Assembly: GCF_015100155.1 (NCBI RefSeq)
Contig: NZ_JACKZA010000003.1
Span: forward strand, 62,001-126,000
Length of the DNA: 64,000 bases
DNA from: Acidithiobacillus sp. HP-2
GTDB lineage: Bacteria; Pseudomonadota; Gammaproteobacteria; Acidithiobacillales; Acidithiobacillaceae
Direction: 5' to 3'
Shown one piece after another: positions 19,726 through 28,748 of this stretch (the first letter of the stretch is position 1; each line of letters starts with the position of its first letter). Both the position numbers and the translations under genes were made by a program. A model generated the notes under the pieces. It was given only the letters and a program-made list of their open reading frames with translations. It was not told the origin of the DNA and did no database searches.

Positions 19726-20775
19726 ATGGATATTGCTGAACTACTCAGCTTCGCGGTGAAAAATAATGCATCAGATACGCATTTATCTGCGGGTCTTGCA
19801 CCCATGTTGCGCATTAACGGCGATATACGTCCCATCAATGTTGAAGTACTGGACGGAAAGGCGGTCCACGCGATGATTTATGACATCATGTCGGATTCCC
19901 AGCGAAAATGGTATGAAGAAAATCTGGAAATCGATTTTGCCTATGAACTGCCCGGTATTGCACGTTTTCGGGTGAATGCTTTTAATCAGGATCGGGGACC
20001 TGCTGCGGCATTTCGTACCATTCCGGCCAAGGTGCTGAGTCTGGAAGATCTCAATGCGCCAAAATCCTTTACGGAGATTATCAATATTCCGCGTGGACTG
20101 ATACTGGTTACCGGACCAACCGGATCTGGTAAATCCACGACCCTGGCGGCCATGGTGGATCATATCAACGCTAATCGGCCGGATCATATTATTACCATCG
20201 AAGATCCCATAGAGTTCATCCATACGGCTAAAAAGTGCCTGATCAATCAGCGTGAAGTGGGGCCGAATACCCATTCCTTCGAAAACGCCCTGCGTTCGGC
20301 GCTGCGTGAAGATCCGGATATTATTCTGGTCGGTGAATTGCGTGATCTGGAAACCATGCGTCTGGCCTTGACGGCAGCAGAAACCGGACACATTGTTTTT
20401 GCGACGCTACATACCAGTTCAGCACCTAAAACCATTGATCGAATTGTCGATTCTTTCCCGGGTGGGGAAAAGGACATGGTCCGCTCCATGTTATCTGAAT
20501 CCTTACGGGCGGTCATTTCGCAAACCCTGCTGAAAACTGCCGATGGAAAAGGCCGGGTTCCGGCTCATGAAATCATGATTGCCACTCCGGCCATTCGTAA
20601 TCTCATTCGCGAAAACAAAGTGGCACAAATGTATTCAGTCATTCAGACCGGACAAAACCAAGGCATGCAAACGCTGGATCAATGCCTGGCAGATTTGGTG
20701 CGTGCGCATAAAATCACCCGCGAAGAGGCGATGCGCCGGGTGCAGAACAAAGACAGTTTCATGAATGTTGCCTGA
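19726..20775 (+). CDS. pilT: Type IV pilus retraction ATPase PilT
   Basis: A hexameric ATPase of 349 residues that drives pilus retraction for twitching motility and DNA uptake. Walker A is VTGPTGSGKST (about residues 128-138), with Asp and His boxes between (IITIEDPIEF, TGHIVFATLHT). The AIRNLIRENKVAQMYSVIQTG block near residue 288 is the PilT-specific retraction motif. A GGAG ribosome binding site precedes the ATG. pilU follows after 10 bp. Confidence 0.97.
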   Translation: MDIAELLSFAVKNNASDTHLSAGLAPMLRINGDIRPINVEVLDGKAVHAMIYDIMSDSQRKWYEENLEIDFAYELPGIARFRVNAFNQDRGPAAAFRTIPAKVLSLEDLNAPKSFTEIINIPRGLILVTGPTGSGKSTTLAAMVDHINANRPDHIITIEDPIEFIHTAKKCLINQREVGPNTHSFENALRSALREDPDIILVGELRDLETMRLALTAAETGHIVFATLHTSSAPKTIDRIVDSFPGGEKDMVRSMLSESLRAVISQTLLKTADGKGRVPAHEIMIATPAIRNLIRENKVAQMYSVIQTGQNQGMQTLDQCLADLVRAHKITREEAMRRVQNKDSFMNVA

Positions 20776-20785
20776 GGTATATCAA

Positions 20786-21910
20786 ATGTCTGTACTGGAT
20801 GATCTGCTGGCGTTGATGGTCGAAAAAAACGGTTCTGATTTATATCTTACCGTGGGTTCTCCACCGGTCATGAAAATTGATGGGCGCGCCGTAAATCTGG
20901 GTTCAGACATCTTGAAACCCGGGCAGGTGCTCAGTCTCGCCAAGGAAATACTGGGGGTGGAACGTCTGCAGGAATTTCAGCATGAAAAAGAAATCAATAT
21001 GGCCATTTCAGCTCCCGGCATCGGGCGTTTTCGGGTCAATGGATTTTATCAGCGTGGTGAACTGAGTTTTGTGTTGCGTGCCATTAAAACCCAAATCCCG
21101 ACCCTGGAACAGCTCAGGTTACCATCCATTCTGAAGGATCTCGCCATGACTGCGCGGGGCCTGGTGCTGTTTGTGGGCGCAACGGGTTCGGGTAAAAGCA
21201 CCTCTTTGGCTTCCATGATTCAGTATCGTAATCAGAATGCTGCCGGCCATATCCTGACTATCGAAGATCCTATTGAATTCATCCATAAAAACCAGAAATC
21301 TATTGTTAATCAGCGGGAAGTCGGTATAGATACGCTTACTTATGAAAGAGCACTGGAAAATGCCCTGCGTGAGGCGCCTGATGTGATTTTGATTGGTGAG
21401 GTGCGTAATAGGGATACGATGGATCATGCCATGGCCTATGCAGAAACCGGGCACTTATGCATGTCTACCTTGCATGCCAATAATGCCAATCAGGCTATTG
21501 AACGCATCATCAACTTTTTTCCGGAAGATCGGAAAAAGCAGCTGCTGATGGATTTATCCCTGAATCTGAAAGCCGTTGTTTCCCAGCGGCTTTTGCCTAT
21601 CAAGGGTCAGGCTGGACGGATTGCCGCCATGGAAGTGCTGATTAATACTCCGGCGATTGCTGACCTGATATACAAAGGTGAAGTCGGAATGCTCAAGGAA
21701 GCCATGGGGCGTACCAACGACGTAGGCATGCAAACCTTTGATCGGAGCCTGCTGGATTTGTACGCCCAGGGTTTGGTGGAATATGAAGATGCGCTGCGCG
21801 CGGCCGATTCGCAAAATGATCTGCGTCTGGCGATTAAGCAGGACTGTTTGCGCCGGGGTATTGGAGACCCGGGTGCCATGCATTCTTCCGAGGACAAATG
21901 GCAGGTATAG
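20786..21910 (+). CDS. pilU: PilT-like ATPase PilU
   Basis: A PilT paralogue of 374 residues that aids high-force retraction. Walker A is VGATGSGKSTS near residue 133, and the Walker B region reads APDVILIGEVRNRDTM. PilU lacks the AIRNLIRE motif; here the region reads PAIADLIYKGEVGMLKEAM, which favours PilU. The start ATG at 20786 has GAGG upstream; an in-frame extension of seven codons overlaps pilT. The last 13 bases overlap hpnB. Confidence 0.95.
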   Translation: MSVLDDLLALMVEKNGSDLYLTVGSPPVMKIDGRAVNLGSDILKPGQVLSLAKEILGVERLQEFQHEKEINMAISAPGIGRFRVNGFYQRGELSFVLRAIKTQIPTLEQLRLPSILKDLAMTARGLVLFVGATGSGKSTSLASMIQYRNQNAAGHILTIEDPIEFIHKNQKSIVNQREVGIDTLTYERALENALREAPDVILIGEVRNRDTMDHAMAYAETGHLCMSTLHANNANQAIERIINFFPEDRKKQLLMDLSLNLKAVVSQRLLPIKGQAGRIAAMEVLINTPAIADLIYKGEVGMLKEAMGRTNDVGMQTFDRSLLDLYAQGLVEYEDALRAADSQNDLRLAIKQDCLRRGIGDPGAMHSSEDKWQV

Positions 21911-23112
21911 CAGGAGGCCTTTTGTCTTGCTTGTTCGATGCGCTGGCTGGTTTGGTTCTCCTGGCTTGGCTGGTGCTGTTTTTTGCCCGGGGATATTTCT
22001 GGCGCACTGATCAGCGCTTACCGGTCCTGGGCGCCGTATCTACAAATAAGGCTGACGCCTGTGCCACCCGATTCCCGGCCGTAACCGCCATTGTCCCGGC
22101 ACGAAACGAGGCTGAAGGCATTGGACCCTGTGTAAGTGCCTTGCTGCGCCAGAATTATCCGGGAGATTTACGGGTCATTGTGGTGGATGATCAAAGTCAG
22201 GACGAAACCGCGCTGCTGGCGAAAGAGGCTGCGGAAAAACTGGATGCTTCTGACCGTCTGCAGGTTCTCAGCGGAAAAGCTCTTCCCGAAGCATGGACAG
22301 GCAAGGTCTGGGCCATGCATCAGGGAACGCTGGCTGCTGATGCTGTGTCGCTACTCTGGTTTACCGATGCGGACATTGTCCATGGCCCCGATGTGCTCAC
22401 CCGGTTGGTGGACCAGCAGCAGCGTGGAAACCGCGCATTGGTGTCGCTGATGGTGATGTTGTCCTGTCGCAGTTTCTGGGAGCGCCTGCTGATCCCTCCC
22501 TTCATTTTCTTTTTTCAGATGCTTTATCCTTTTCCCTGGGTGAATGATGCGCGTCGCAAGCTGGCTGGAGCAGCAGGCGGGTGCATGTTGTTGCGGCGGG
22601 ATTTGCTGATGCAGGCAGGTGGCCTTGCTGCCATGCGGGGCGCCTTGATTGATGACTGCACTCTGGCTGCCCTGTTGAAAATTCAGGGCCCTATCTGGTT
22701 AGGGTTGGGTACCGAAAGTTACAGTCTGCGCGACTATCGTTTTTTCGGCGAAATATGGCGGATGGTGGCACGTTCAGCCTATGTGCAGCTGGAGTTCAGT
22801 CCATGGCGTCTGTTGGCGGCGACATTGGGCATGCTATTTCTTTACGCTGTACCGGTGATTTTGTTGATTGCCGGGTGCTGGGAGCAGCAATGGATAGGGC
22901 TGGCCCTGTCGGTGTTGACCCTGGCTCTGATGTTCAGGGCTTATTTACCCAGCGTCCGCCTCTATGCACAGAACAGCCTATGGGTTTTGACCTTGCCCCT
23001 GGCGGCAATGTTTTACACGCTCATGACGCTGGATTCTGCGCGCCGTCACTATCTGGGAAAAGGGGGCGCCTGGAAAGGGCGCCACTATGACCAGTCTGGA
23101 GAAAAAAGCTGA
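21898..23112 (+). CDS. hpnB: Hopene-associated glycosyltransferase HpnB
   Basis: A family 2 glycosyltransferase of 404 residues. One N-terminal membrane segment is followed by the catalytic domain, with TAIVPARNEAEGIGPCV, VVDDQSQDETA, the DxD-like LWFTDADIVHG, and the acceptor-side motif DDCTLAALLK. Several C-terminal membrane segments follow. This architecture matches HpnB, usually found in hopanoid loci. No squalene-hopene cyclase or other hpn gene is in this window, so its link to hopanoids is inferred from the family. It is translationally coupled to pilU. Confidence 0.85.
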   Translation: MAGIAGGLLSCLFDALAGLVLLAWLVLFFARGYFWRTDQRLPVLGAVSTNKADACATRFPAVTAIVPARNEAEGIGPCVSALLRQNYPGDLRVIVVDDQSQDETALLAKEAAEKLDASDRLQVLSGKALPEAWTGKVWAMHQGTLAADAVSLLWFTDADIVHGPDVLTRLVDQQQRGNRALVSLMVMLSCRSFWERLLIPPFIFFFQMLYPFPWVNDARRKLAGAAGGCMLLRRDLLMQAGGLAAMRGALIDDCTLAALLKIQGPIWLGLGTESYSLRDYRFFGEIWRMVARSAYVQLEFSPWRLLAATLGMLFLYAVPVILLIAGCWEQQWIGLALSVLTLALMFRAYLPSVRLYAQNSLWVLTLPLAAMFYTLMTLDSARRHYLGKGGAWKGRHYDQSGEKS

Positions 23113-23137
23113 TGAATGCCGCAGGAAAGATGCGTTC

Positions 23138-24265
23138 TTATCGATAATGCAGTAGATAACGCCATTCAAAAGCCATTTTGGCGGCATGCCAGAGTGGATT
23201 GGGGAGAACGCTGGCGTGGTCCTTATTGCGAAATACCATGATGCCGCTGTCCAGCGCATCCACAATGCACACCAGTTCAGCCCGGAAAGGCTTGTCAGAA
23301 GCCTTGTTCCGGAGATGTAAAACCGCATTGTGCACTGCGGCTTCGGCCTGCAGGTCGGCGGTATGGCCCTGCTTGGGCAGCCAGTCTGGACTGTTGGCGT
23401 AGGAGCCTGCATCGCCCACCACAAAAACCCCTGGATGCCCGGGAACCTGACAGTATTCATCTGCCTGGACAAATCCGCCGGGCGAAAGCGGTAAACCGGA
23501 TTGTTGCGCCCAATCAGGCCCCGTCATGCCGGGCATGAAAAGGATCAGGTCCGCCGCAATTTCGCCACCTTCCGTCATGACCTTGTCTGCGGAAAATCCA
23601 GTGATTTTATGACCGAGATGCGTCCTGATCTGGCGTTTTTCCATTTCGGCCAGTAATCCGGCAACCGCTTTGGCGCCCAGGCGGTTACCGGGTTCGGTCA
23701 TGGGATTAAAAAATACCAGATCGATATGTTCACGCCGGCCGGTTTTGCGCAGATAGCTGTCAATGCCAAACAGCAGCTCAAAAACCGGCCCGCCGCGCAC
23801 GGCAGTGGGCTCCTGAGGGTTGCCGGCAAAGCCAAAGGCGATAGTGCCCTTGTCCAGGGCCGCCAGCCGGTCGCGAATCTGTTCGGCGGCTTCAATACCG
23901 TCACAGATGGCCAGGCTATGTTCGATGCCCGGCAATTTGCGCAGGCCCCGACCACCACTGGCAATCATCAAAACATCGTTGGCTATTTCACCCTGATCGG
24001 TAACGACCGTCCGGCCTGCGTCGCGCAATTCCGTCACCCGTCCGGCATGGAAATGCACATTTTTGCGCTGAAAAAACCGGTCCAGAGGAATGCGGAGCTG
24101 CTCACCCTGACGGAGACCGGTGGGAATCCAGATCAAACTGGGGTAATAAATGAACTCTGCCTTGGGGGCGATGAGGGTGATTTCGGCATCGGGCAACTGC
24201 CGGCGGATTTGCCGCACGGCGGTCAATCCCCCAAACCCTGCTCCTATGATGCTGATTTTGTGCAT
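23138..24265 (-). CDS. Sulfide:quinone oxidoreductase-like FAD flavoprotein
   Basis: A flavin disulfide-reductase-type protein of 375 residues. The N-terminal FAD fold is IIGAGFGGLTAVRQI and the C-terminal FAD motif is GVFVVGDAGSYANSP near residue 279. Cysteines are Cys121, Cys272 and Cys333; Cys121 and Cys333 sit where SQR has two of its three redox cysteines. The region expected to hold the third reads GFAGNPQEPTAVRGGP and has none. It could be a divergent SQR, a related quinone reductase or an inactive homologue. It has a good ribosome binding site (GAGAGGA) and stands alone, downstream of palindrome B. Confidence 0.75.
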   Translation of the reverse strand: MHKISIIGAGFGGLTAVRQIRRQLPDAEITLIAPKAEFIYYPSLIWIPTGLRQGEQLRIPLDRFFQRKNVHFHAGRVTELRDAGRTVVTDQGEIANDVLMIASGGRGLRKLPGIEHSLAICDGIEAAEQIRDRLAALDKGTIAFGFAGNPQEPTAVRGGPVFELLFGIDSYLRKTGRREHIDLVFFNPMTEPGNRLGAKAVAGLLAEMEKRQIRTHLGHKITGFSADKVMTEGGEIAADLILFMPGMTGPDWAQQSGLPLSPGGFVQADEYCQVPGHPGVFVVGDAGSYANSPDWLPKQGHTADLQAEAAVHNAVLHLRNKASDKPFRAELVCIVDALDSGIMVFRNKDHASVLPNPLWHAAKMAFEWRYLLHYR

Positions 24266-24386
24266 GTTAGCGATCCTCTCTCATGGGTTTACCTTCAAAA
24301 GCATCTTCTCCGATTTGTGAGTATATCGCAAAACCTTTTCCGGGATATTGCACCATAACGGAAGGCAGCATACCGAAAAGTTTTAT

Positions 24387-24587
24387 CCTAAAAACGGCAG
24401 ATGCCGTGGGTGCTTTTTGCCGCGACTTTTGTTCTGAGCCGTTGTTGTTCCTAGCGAAATCCAGCGCCCGTCAGGAGAGCTGTTTGAGCCCGCAGGGCGA
24501 GTTCTCTCCTGACAGCAGGATGAGCCCTGGAACAACAGGCGAGGAACAACGGAGCAAAAAGCACCCACGGCATCTGCCGTTTTTAGG
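24387..24587 (-). repeat. Palindromic intergenic element, copy B (inverted core)
   Basis: A 201-bp palindrome whose outer arms match over about 34 bases. The left arm begins CCTAAAAACGGCAGATGCCG and continues through GTGGGTGCTTTTTGC; the right arm is its reverse complement. The core is in the opposite orientation to copies A and C. It occupies most of the 330-bp gap between the start of the SQR-like gene and the trmB stop, ending 8 bp from that stop, so on the minus strand it sits as a trmB terminator and SQR upstream region. The remaining ~120 bp next to the SQR start contains its ribosome binding site and no other feature I can name. Confidence 0.88.
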
Positions 24588-24595
24588 TTTAAGGA

Positions 24596-25288
24596 TCAAC
24601 TTGTGCGTCGATACACCAGATCATAAACACTGTGTCCGAGTTTTTCGCCGCGACGTTCAAAACGGGTCGGAATACGATTGGCGGGTCGCTCCGAAAAGCT
24701 ATTTCCAGAATCCGTATTTATCAGGCCCTGGGTCTGATTGAGGACGGTCAGCATTTGTTCTGCGTAATCAGCCCAGTCCGTTGCCAGTTGTAATTCTCCA
24801 CCCGTTTTGAGCAGACGCTGCAAGGTGTCCGCGAACTCAGCCTGAATCAGGCGGCGTTTTTGTTGCCGGGTTTTTGGCCAGGGATCGGGAAACTGAATGA
24901 TGATGCGCGCAAATAAAGCATCTGGCAGGGTTTTCATCCAGGCCGCGACATCATCATGAACAATACGGATATTATCAATGCCCGCATTTTCCATCTGCAA
25001 CAGGAGAGAACCGACCCCTGGAGTATGTACTTCTGCACCAATAAAACCCTGTTCGGAATGTGCGGCGGCGAGGGCGGCGAGATGCTCCCCGTTGCCAAAG
25101 CCAATTTCCAGGGTGATGGCCCGTTGCCCATTCCATGGATCCTGCCAGGGTTCCCGGGTTGGGATTTGCAGGGCAGGGAGGGTGTCCTGAATCACCCGAC
25201 GTTGTGCGGCGGTAATACGTCCCTGACGTAATACAAAACTGCGAATCGGGCGTTGCCCGGTATTGAGCGCTTCTTCCATGACAGGCAT
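24596..25288 (-). CDS. trmB: tRNA (guanine-N7-)-methyltransferase
   Basis: A SAM enzyme of 230 residues that methylates G46 of tRNAs. Motif I is LEIGFGNGEHL near residue 60, and the TrmB signature IIIQFPDPWPKTRQQKRRL is near residue 130. The C-terminus, RFERRGEKLGHSVYDL, is typical. Two in-frame ATGs, at 25288 and 25279, are possible starts; neither has a strong ribosome binding site. It is divergent from purE and followed immediately by palindrome B. Confidence 0.95.
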   Translation of the reverse strand: MPVMEEALNTGQRPIRSFVLRQGRITAAQRRVIQDTLPALQIPTREPWQDPWNGQRAITLEIGFGNGEHLAALAAAHSEQGFIGAEVHTPGVGSLLLQMENAGIDNIRIVHDDVAAWMKTLPDALFARIIIQFPDPWPKTRQQKRRLIQAEFADTLQRLLKTGGELQLATDWADYAEQMLTVLNQTQGLINTDSGNSFSERPANRIPTRFERRGEKLGHSVYDLVYRRTS

Positions 25289-25329
25289 TATAACCCGTTT
25301 AATGTGCAGGCCTAGAGAGGAGAGCAGGC

Positions 25330-25827
25330 ATGGAACATCCCCTGGTTGGGGTGGTAATGGGCAGCAACAGTGACTGGGAGGTCATGGTTGCTGCGACAGA
25401 ACAACTGCAGGCATTGAATATTCCCCACGAAAAGCGGGTGGTTTCGGCGCATCGAACCCCAGACCTGCTTTTTGATTATGCCGCGACGGCCGCATCCCGG
25501 GGGCTGCGCTGCATTATTGCCGGAGCGGGCGGCGCTGCCCATCTGCCGGGTATGCTCGCCGCCAAAACCATCTTGCCGGTATTGGGTGTGCCGGTTCCTT
25601 CCCGGCACCTGAACGGCATGGATTCGCTCCTGTCCATTGTGCAGATGCCCAAGGGTATTCCGGTAGCTACTTTTGCCATCGGCGCTGCCGGTGCCGCCAA
25701 TGCCGGTCTTTTCGCCGCAGCCTTGTTGGCGGCAAGTGATCCGATGCTAGCCCGGCGCCTGCAGGATTTTCGTCACCAACAGGAAGCAGCCGTATTAGCC
25801 ATGACTTTGCCGGAGTCTGAGCCATGA
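25330..25827 (+). CDS. purE: N5-carboxyaminoimidazole ribonucleotide mutase
   Basis: A protein of 165 residues that shifts the carboxyl group of N5-CAIR to CAIR in purine synthesis. The class I PurE signatures GSNSDWEVM and [13 protein letters not shown] are near the N-terminus, and the [14 protein letters not shown] loop follows. GAGAGGAGAG precedes the ATG. It overlaps purK by four bases. Confidence 0.97.
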   Translation: MEHPLVGVVMGSNSDWEVMVAATEQLQALNIPHEKRVVSAHRTPDLLFDYAATAASRGLRCIIAGAGGAAHLPGMLAAKTILPVLGVPVPSRHLNGMDSLLSIVQMPKGIPVATFAIGAAGAANAGLFAAALLAASDPMLARRLQDFRHQQEAAVLAMTLPESEP

Positions 25828-26957
25828 TTTTACCCGGTGCCACCCTCGGAATTCTGGGAGGTGGGCAGTTGGGGCAAATGTTTACGCTGGCGGCCAGGCG
25901 CATGGGTTATGGTGTATGGGTTCTTGATCCTGATCCGGATTGTCCGGCGGCGGCCGTGGCAGACCATCATCTTTGTGCGCCCTATGATGATTTTTCTGCC
26001 TTGGCGCTTTTGGCGGATCACTGTGCAGCGGTGACCACCGAATTTGAAAATGTCCCTGCCTCAGCCATGATTTATTTGGAAGCGCGAATACCCGTGCGTC
26101 CCGGTTCTACGGCGCTGACCATTGCCCAGGACCGGGCGCGGGAAAAAACTTTTTTTCAGGATATTGGTCTGGAAGTCGCGCCCTTTGCACTGCTCAGACA
26201 AGAGGATGATGTGGAGCTTGCGGCACGCCAGCTGAGTTTTCCTGCCATCCTGAAAACTACCCGCTTTGGGTATGATGGCAAGGGACAACAGAATGTTGGT
26301 ACGGCCAGCGAGCTTCCAGCAGCATGGGCCAGCCTGAATACCCCGGAAGCCATTCTGGAGTCACGGATTAAACTGGTTCAGGAATTTTCCGTAGTTCTGG
26401 CGCGTTCAGTGGACGGGATGATGGTGTTTTATCCCCTGGCAGAAAATCGTCATCACCATGCTGTGCTTGATCTCAGTATTGTGCCCGCCCGAATTCCAGA
26501 GGCACTACAAAATCAGGCTCGACAAAGCGCGGCGCGCATTGCTGAGGCACTAAACTATGTCGGCGTGCTTGCCGTTGAATTTTTTGTGGCGGAAGAGGGC
26601 CGTCTGTTGGTCAATGAAATGGCCCCGCGTCCCCACAATAGTGGTCATTATACTATTGATGCCTGTGCCAGCAGTCAGTTTGATCAGCAGGTACGTGCCC
26701 TTTGTGGGTTATCCCTGGCAGATACCCGTCTGCTCAGCCCCGTAGTCATGATGAATCTGCTGGGCGATTTGTGGGAAGAAGACGGACCGGATTGGCAGAA
26801 GCTGCTTCAGCATCCGCAAGTCAAGGTCCATTTGTATGGCAAGAAGGAAGCCCGCGCAGGTCGCAAAATGGGCCATGTAAATGCCTTAAGTTCTGATGTA
26901 GAGCGGGCTTTGGCGGTGTTGGAGACGCTGCGTCAGGACTGGAACTGGCCACGTTAA
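25824..26957 (+). CDS. purK: N5-carboxyaminoimidazole ribonucleotide synthase
   Basis: An ATP-grasp enzyme of 377 residues that makes N5-CAIR from AIR, ATP and bicarbonate. The N-terminal [11 protein letters not shown] motif, ATP-grasp blocks ([26 protein letters not shown]) and the late [17 protein letters not shown] region identify PurK. It is coupled to purE. The 22 bp between it and the convergent dsbB contain an arm-like sequence related to palindrome B. Confidence 0.96.
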   Translation: MILPGATLGILGGGQLGQMFTLAARRMGYGVWVLDPDPDCPAAAVADHHLCAPYDDFSALALLADHCAAVTTEFENVPASAMIYLEARIPVRPGSTALTIAQDRAREKTFFQDIGLEVAPFALLRQEDDVELAARQLSFPAILKTTRFGYDGKGQQNVGTASELPAAWASLNTPEAILESRIKLVQEFSVVLARSVDGMMVFYPLAENRHHHAVLDLSIVPARIPEALQNQARQSAARIAEALNYVGVLAVEFFVAEEGRLLVNEMAPRPHNSGHYTIDACASSQFDQQVRALCGLSLADTRLLSPVVMMNLLGDLWEEDGPDWQKLLQHPQVKVHLYGKKEARAGRKMGHVNALSSDVERALAVLETLRQDWNWPR

Positions 26958-26979
26958 CTGGCATCCGCCGTTTTTGGGA

Positions 26980-27489
26980 TTAATTCCGAACGCGGCCGCT
27001 CAACCACTGGGCGATCAGGAGCAGCACGGCGCAACCCAGAAAAAACACCATACTCCAGTGGGTGATGGGCCATCCTGCCAGGCTTTTGCTGCCAGCCAGC
27101 GCACAGGAACCATGGCCGGATAAGGTCGAGGCTAAATCATTTCCCAAGCCGCCCAGGGCGGGACTACTCTGAAAAACCTGGACCGAAGAGCAGGCTTCAA
27201 TCTGATCTGCCGCCATCTGCGTCAGGTGCCACTGCCACCCTGCCAGGGCCGCGCCCAGCAGGGCATATAACGCTGCCAATATCCATAAACCCCGGCGTAC
27301 CGTGCCTTTCCAGAAAAAGCCCATGGTGACAATGACGATGACGGCCAGATCAGCCAGACGTTGGTAAATACAAATACTGCAAGGCTGCTCGCCGTGTACG
27401 AACTGCAGCCAAAGCACCAGCGTAAAGGCAAGAATGCCAGCCAGAATGACCAGAGACGCCAGCCAGGGAGCAAATTTGGACGCGGTCAT
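26980..27489 (-). CDS. dsbB: Disulfide bond formation protein DsbB
   Basis: An inner-membrane protein of 169 residues with four membrane helices that oxidises the periplasmic thiol oxidase and passes electrons to quinone. The first pair is QPCSICIYQR, and the second pair of cysteines (ACSSVQVFQ, HGSCALAG) lies in the second periplasmic loop, as in DsbB. The ATG at 27489 overlaps the stop of the upstream DsbC/G-like gene by four bases. Pairing with a thioredoxin-like gene supports a local disulfide-forming unit. Confidence 0.92.
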   Translation of the reverse strand: MTASKFAPWLASLVILAGILAFTLVLWLQFVHGEQPCSICIYQRLADLAVIVIVTMGFFWKGTVRRGLWILAALYALLGAALAGWQWHLTQMAADQIEACSSVQVFQSSPALGGLGNDLASTLSGHGSCALAGSKSLAGWPITHWSMVFFLGCAVLLLIAQWLSGRVRN

Positions 27490-28106
27490 TGTGCGTGAAT
27501 AATTTCTGACCATTGTTTGTTATCGGGTAAACCAGGGACATAACGAATTCTGCCATCCTGGCGATAGACCAGAAAAGGCACGCTGGCTCCGGGAATACCG
27601 AGCACTTCGGCTTCTTTGTTGACCAAAAGCGAAGCATTGAAATTCAGCACAACACTCATTTTATTTAGTACGGCAACGGGCGCAGGGTCTATGCCCCCTT
27701 CTGGACCCCCTTTGGTACTGAATTTGTTTTCATTCAGTTTCAGGGCAGCCAGCGGGTCCTTGGCCGAGAGAATGGCGGCGGCTTTACCAGCGCTACTGGG
27801 TGTCAGAAATCCCACGGTAATGAATCTGACCTGTATTTGCTTGTTATGGATAGGGTTTTGCAGCCAGGTATAGATTTCATGGCAATAAGGACAATTAGGG
27901 TCGTAAAAATCATAAATAATCGGCCCCTTGCTGCCTTCCTGAATGTAATGGGTGTGGGTCAGGGCCTGCCAATAATCCTGATCCCCGTCACTGCCTGTTG
28001 CTGGTCCAGCGATGGCAACAGTCGCGATTCCCTGAATAATCAGGAAGCCAAGCAGCACCCAGCGGGTCAAGTCAATCCGGGGCAGTTTTTTCGGTGTGAG
28101 AACCAT
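27486..28106 (-). CDS. Periplasmic thioredoxin-fold disulfide isomerase/oxidase, DsbC/DsbG-like
   Basis: A protein of 206 residues with one N-terminal hydrophobic segment (about residues 16-33, anchor or signal) and the thioredoxin active site DPNCPYCHE near residue 70. A cis-proline loop (GASVPFLVYRQ) is near residue 180. DsbC and DsbG normally have a dimerisation domain before the catalytic domain; here the N-terminal region is short, so it may be a truncated DsbG-like or DsbA-like oxidase. AAGGAAA precedes the ATG at 28106. It is cotranscribed with dsbB. Confidence 0.8.
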   Translation of the reverse strand: MVLTPKKLPRIDLTRWVLLGFLIIQGIATVAIAGPATGSDGDQDYWQALTHTHYIQEGSKGPIIYDFYDPNCPYCHEIYTWLQNPIHNKQIQVRFITVGFLTPSSAGKAAAILSAKDPLAALKLNENKFSTKGGPEGGIDPAPVAVLNKMSVVLNFNASLLVNKEAEVLGIPGASVPFLVYRQDGRIRYVPGLPDNKQWSEIIHAQ

Positions 28107-28169
28107 GGGGAAATTTCCTTGTATGCTTCGTTGCAAGGCAAAAGAGATCTTATTGGGGTGTGTAGCCTA

Positions 28170-28631
28170 TCAAACATCCCGCGCCCCGCCTTTCATGATT
28201 CGGGCCTTATCTCTTTGCCATTCCCGATCTTTGATGGTTGCACGCTTGTCGTGTTCCTGTTTGCCCTTGACCAACGCTATTTCTGCCTTGGCCCGACCCT
28301 GCTTCCAGTACATGGCCAGGGGGACAATGGTAAAGCCCTTGCGTTCCACGCTCCCGATCATCCGGTTGATTTGCTCGCGGTGCATCAACAACTTGCGGGT
28401 TCGGGTAGGGTCGGGATTAATGTGCGTGCTGGCGGTCAGCAGGGGGCTGATATGCGCACCCAGCAGCCAGAGCTCAGCGCCTTTGACAATGACATAACTG
28501 TCCTTGAGGTTCAGGCGCCCGGCGCGCATGGATTTGACTTCCCAGCCTTCCAGGACGATTCCCGCCTCAAAACGTTCTTCTATGAAATAATCGTGTTTCG
28601 CCTCACGATTCAGGGCGATGGTGCTGCTCAT
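28170..28631 (-). CDS. smpB: SsrA-binding protein SmpB
   Basis: A protein of 153 residues that brings tmRNA to stalled ribosomes. The N-terminal beta-barrel motif [20 protein letters not shown] and the basic C-terminal tail [19 protein letters not shown] are diagnostic. The ATG at 28631 gives the standard length; the frame runs further upstream without support. It is divergent from the phospholipase-D-type gene. The ssrA RNA gene is not seen nearby. Confidence 0.95.
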   Translation of the reverse strand: MSSTIALNREAKHDYFIEERFEAGIVLEGWEVKSMRAGRLNLKDSYVIVKGAELWLLGAHISPLLTASTHINPDPTRTRKLLMHREQINRMIGSVERKGFTIVPLAMYWKQGRAKAEIALVKGKQEHDKRATIKDREWQRDKARIMKGGARDV

Positions 28632-28748
28632 TGCACAACTCCCGTGCCAGTCAGCCAATGATTGTACGTGAAAAAAGGGGTATGCAGAAAGTAGCATTGA
28701 CTTTACCAGCCCTCCTGTGAAATTTTTGCACAGTGCGAAGGGAGGAAC

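Noticed and set aside
24383-24568. Short frames inside palindromic elements (also near 14820 and 47170)
   Set aside because: The frames read through the inverted repeat on both strands with mirrored peptides, a by-product of the palindrome. There are no start signals.
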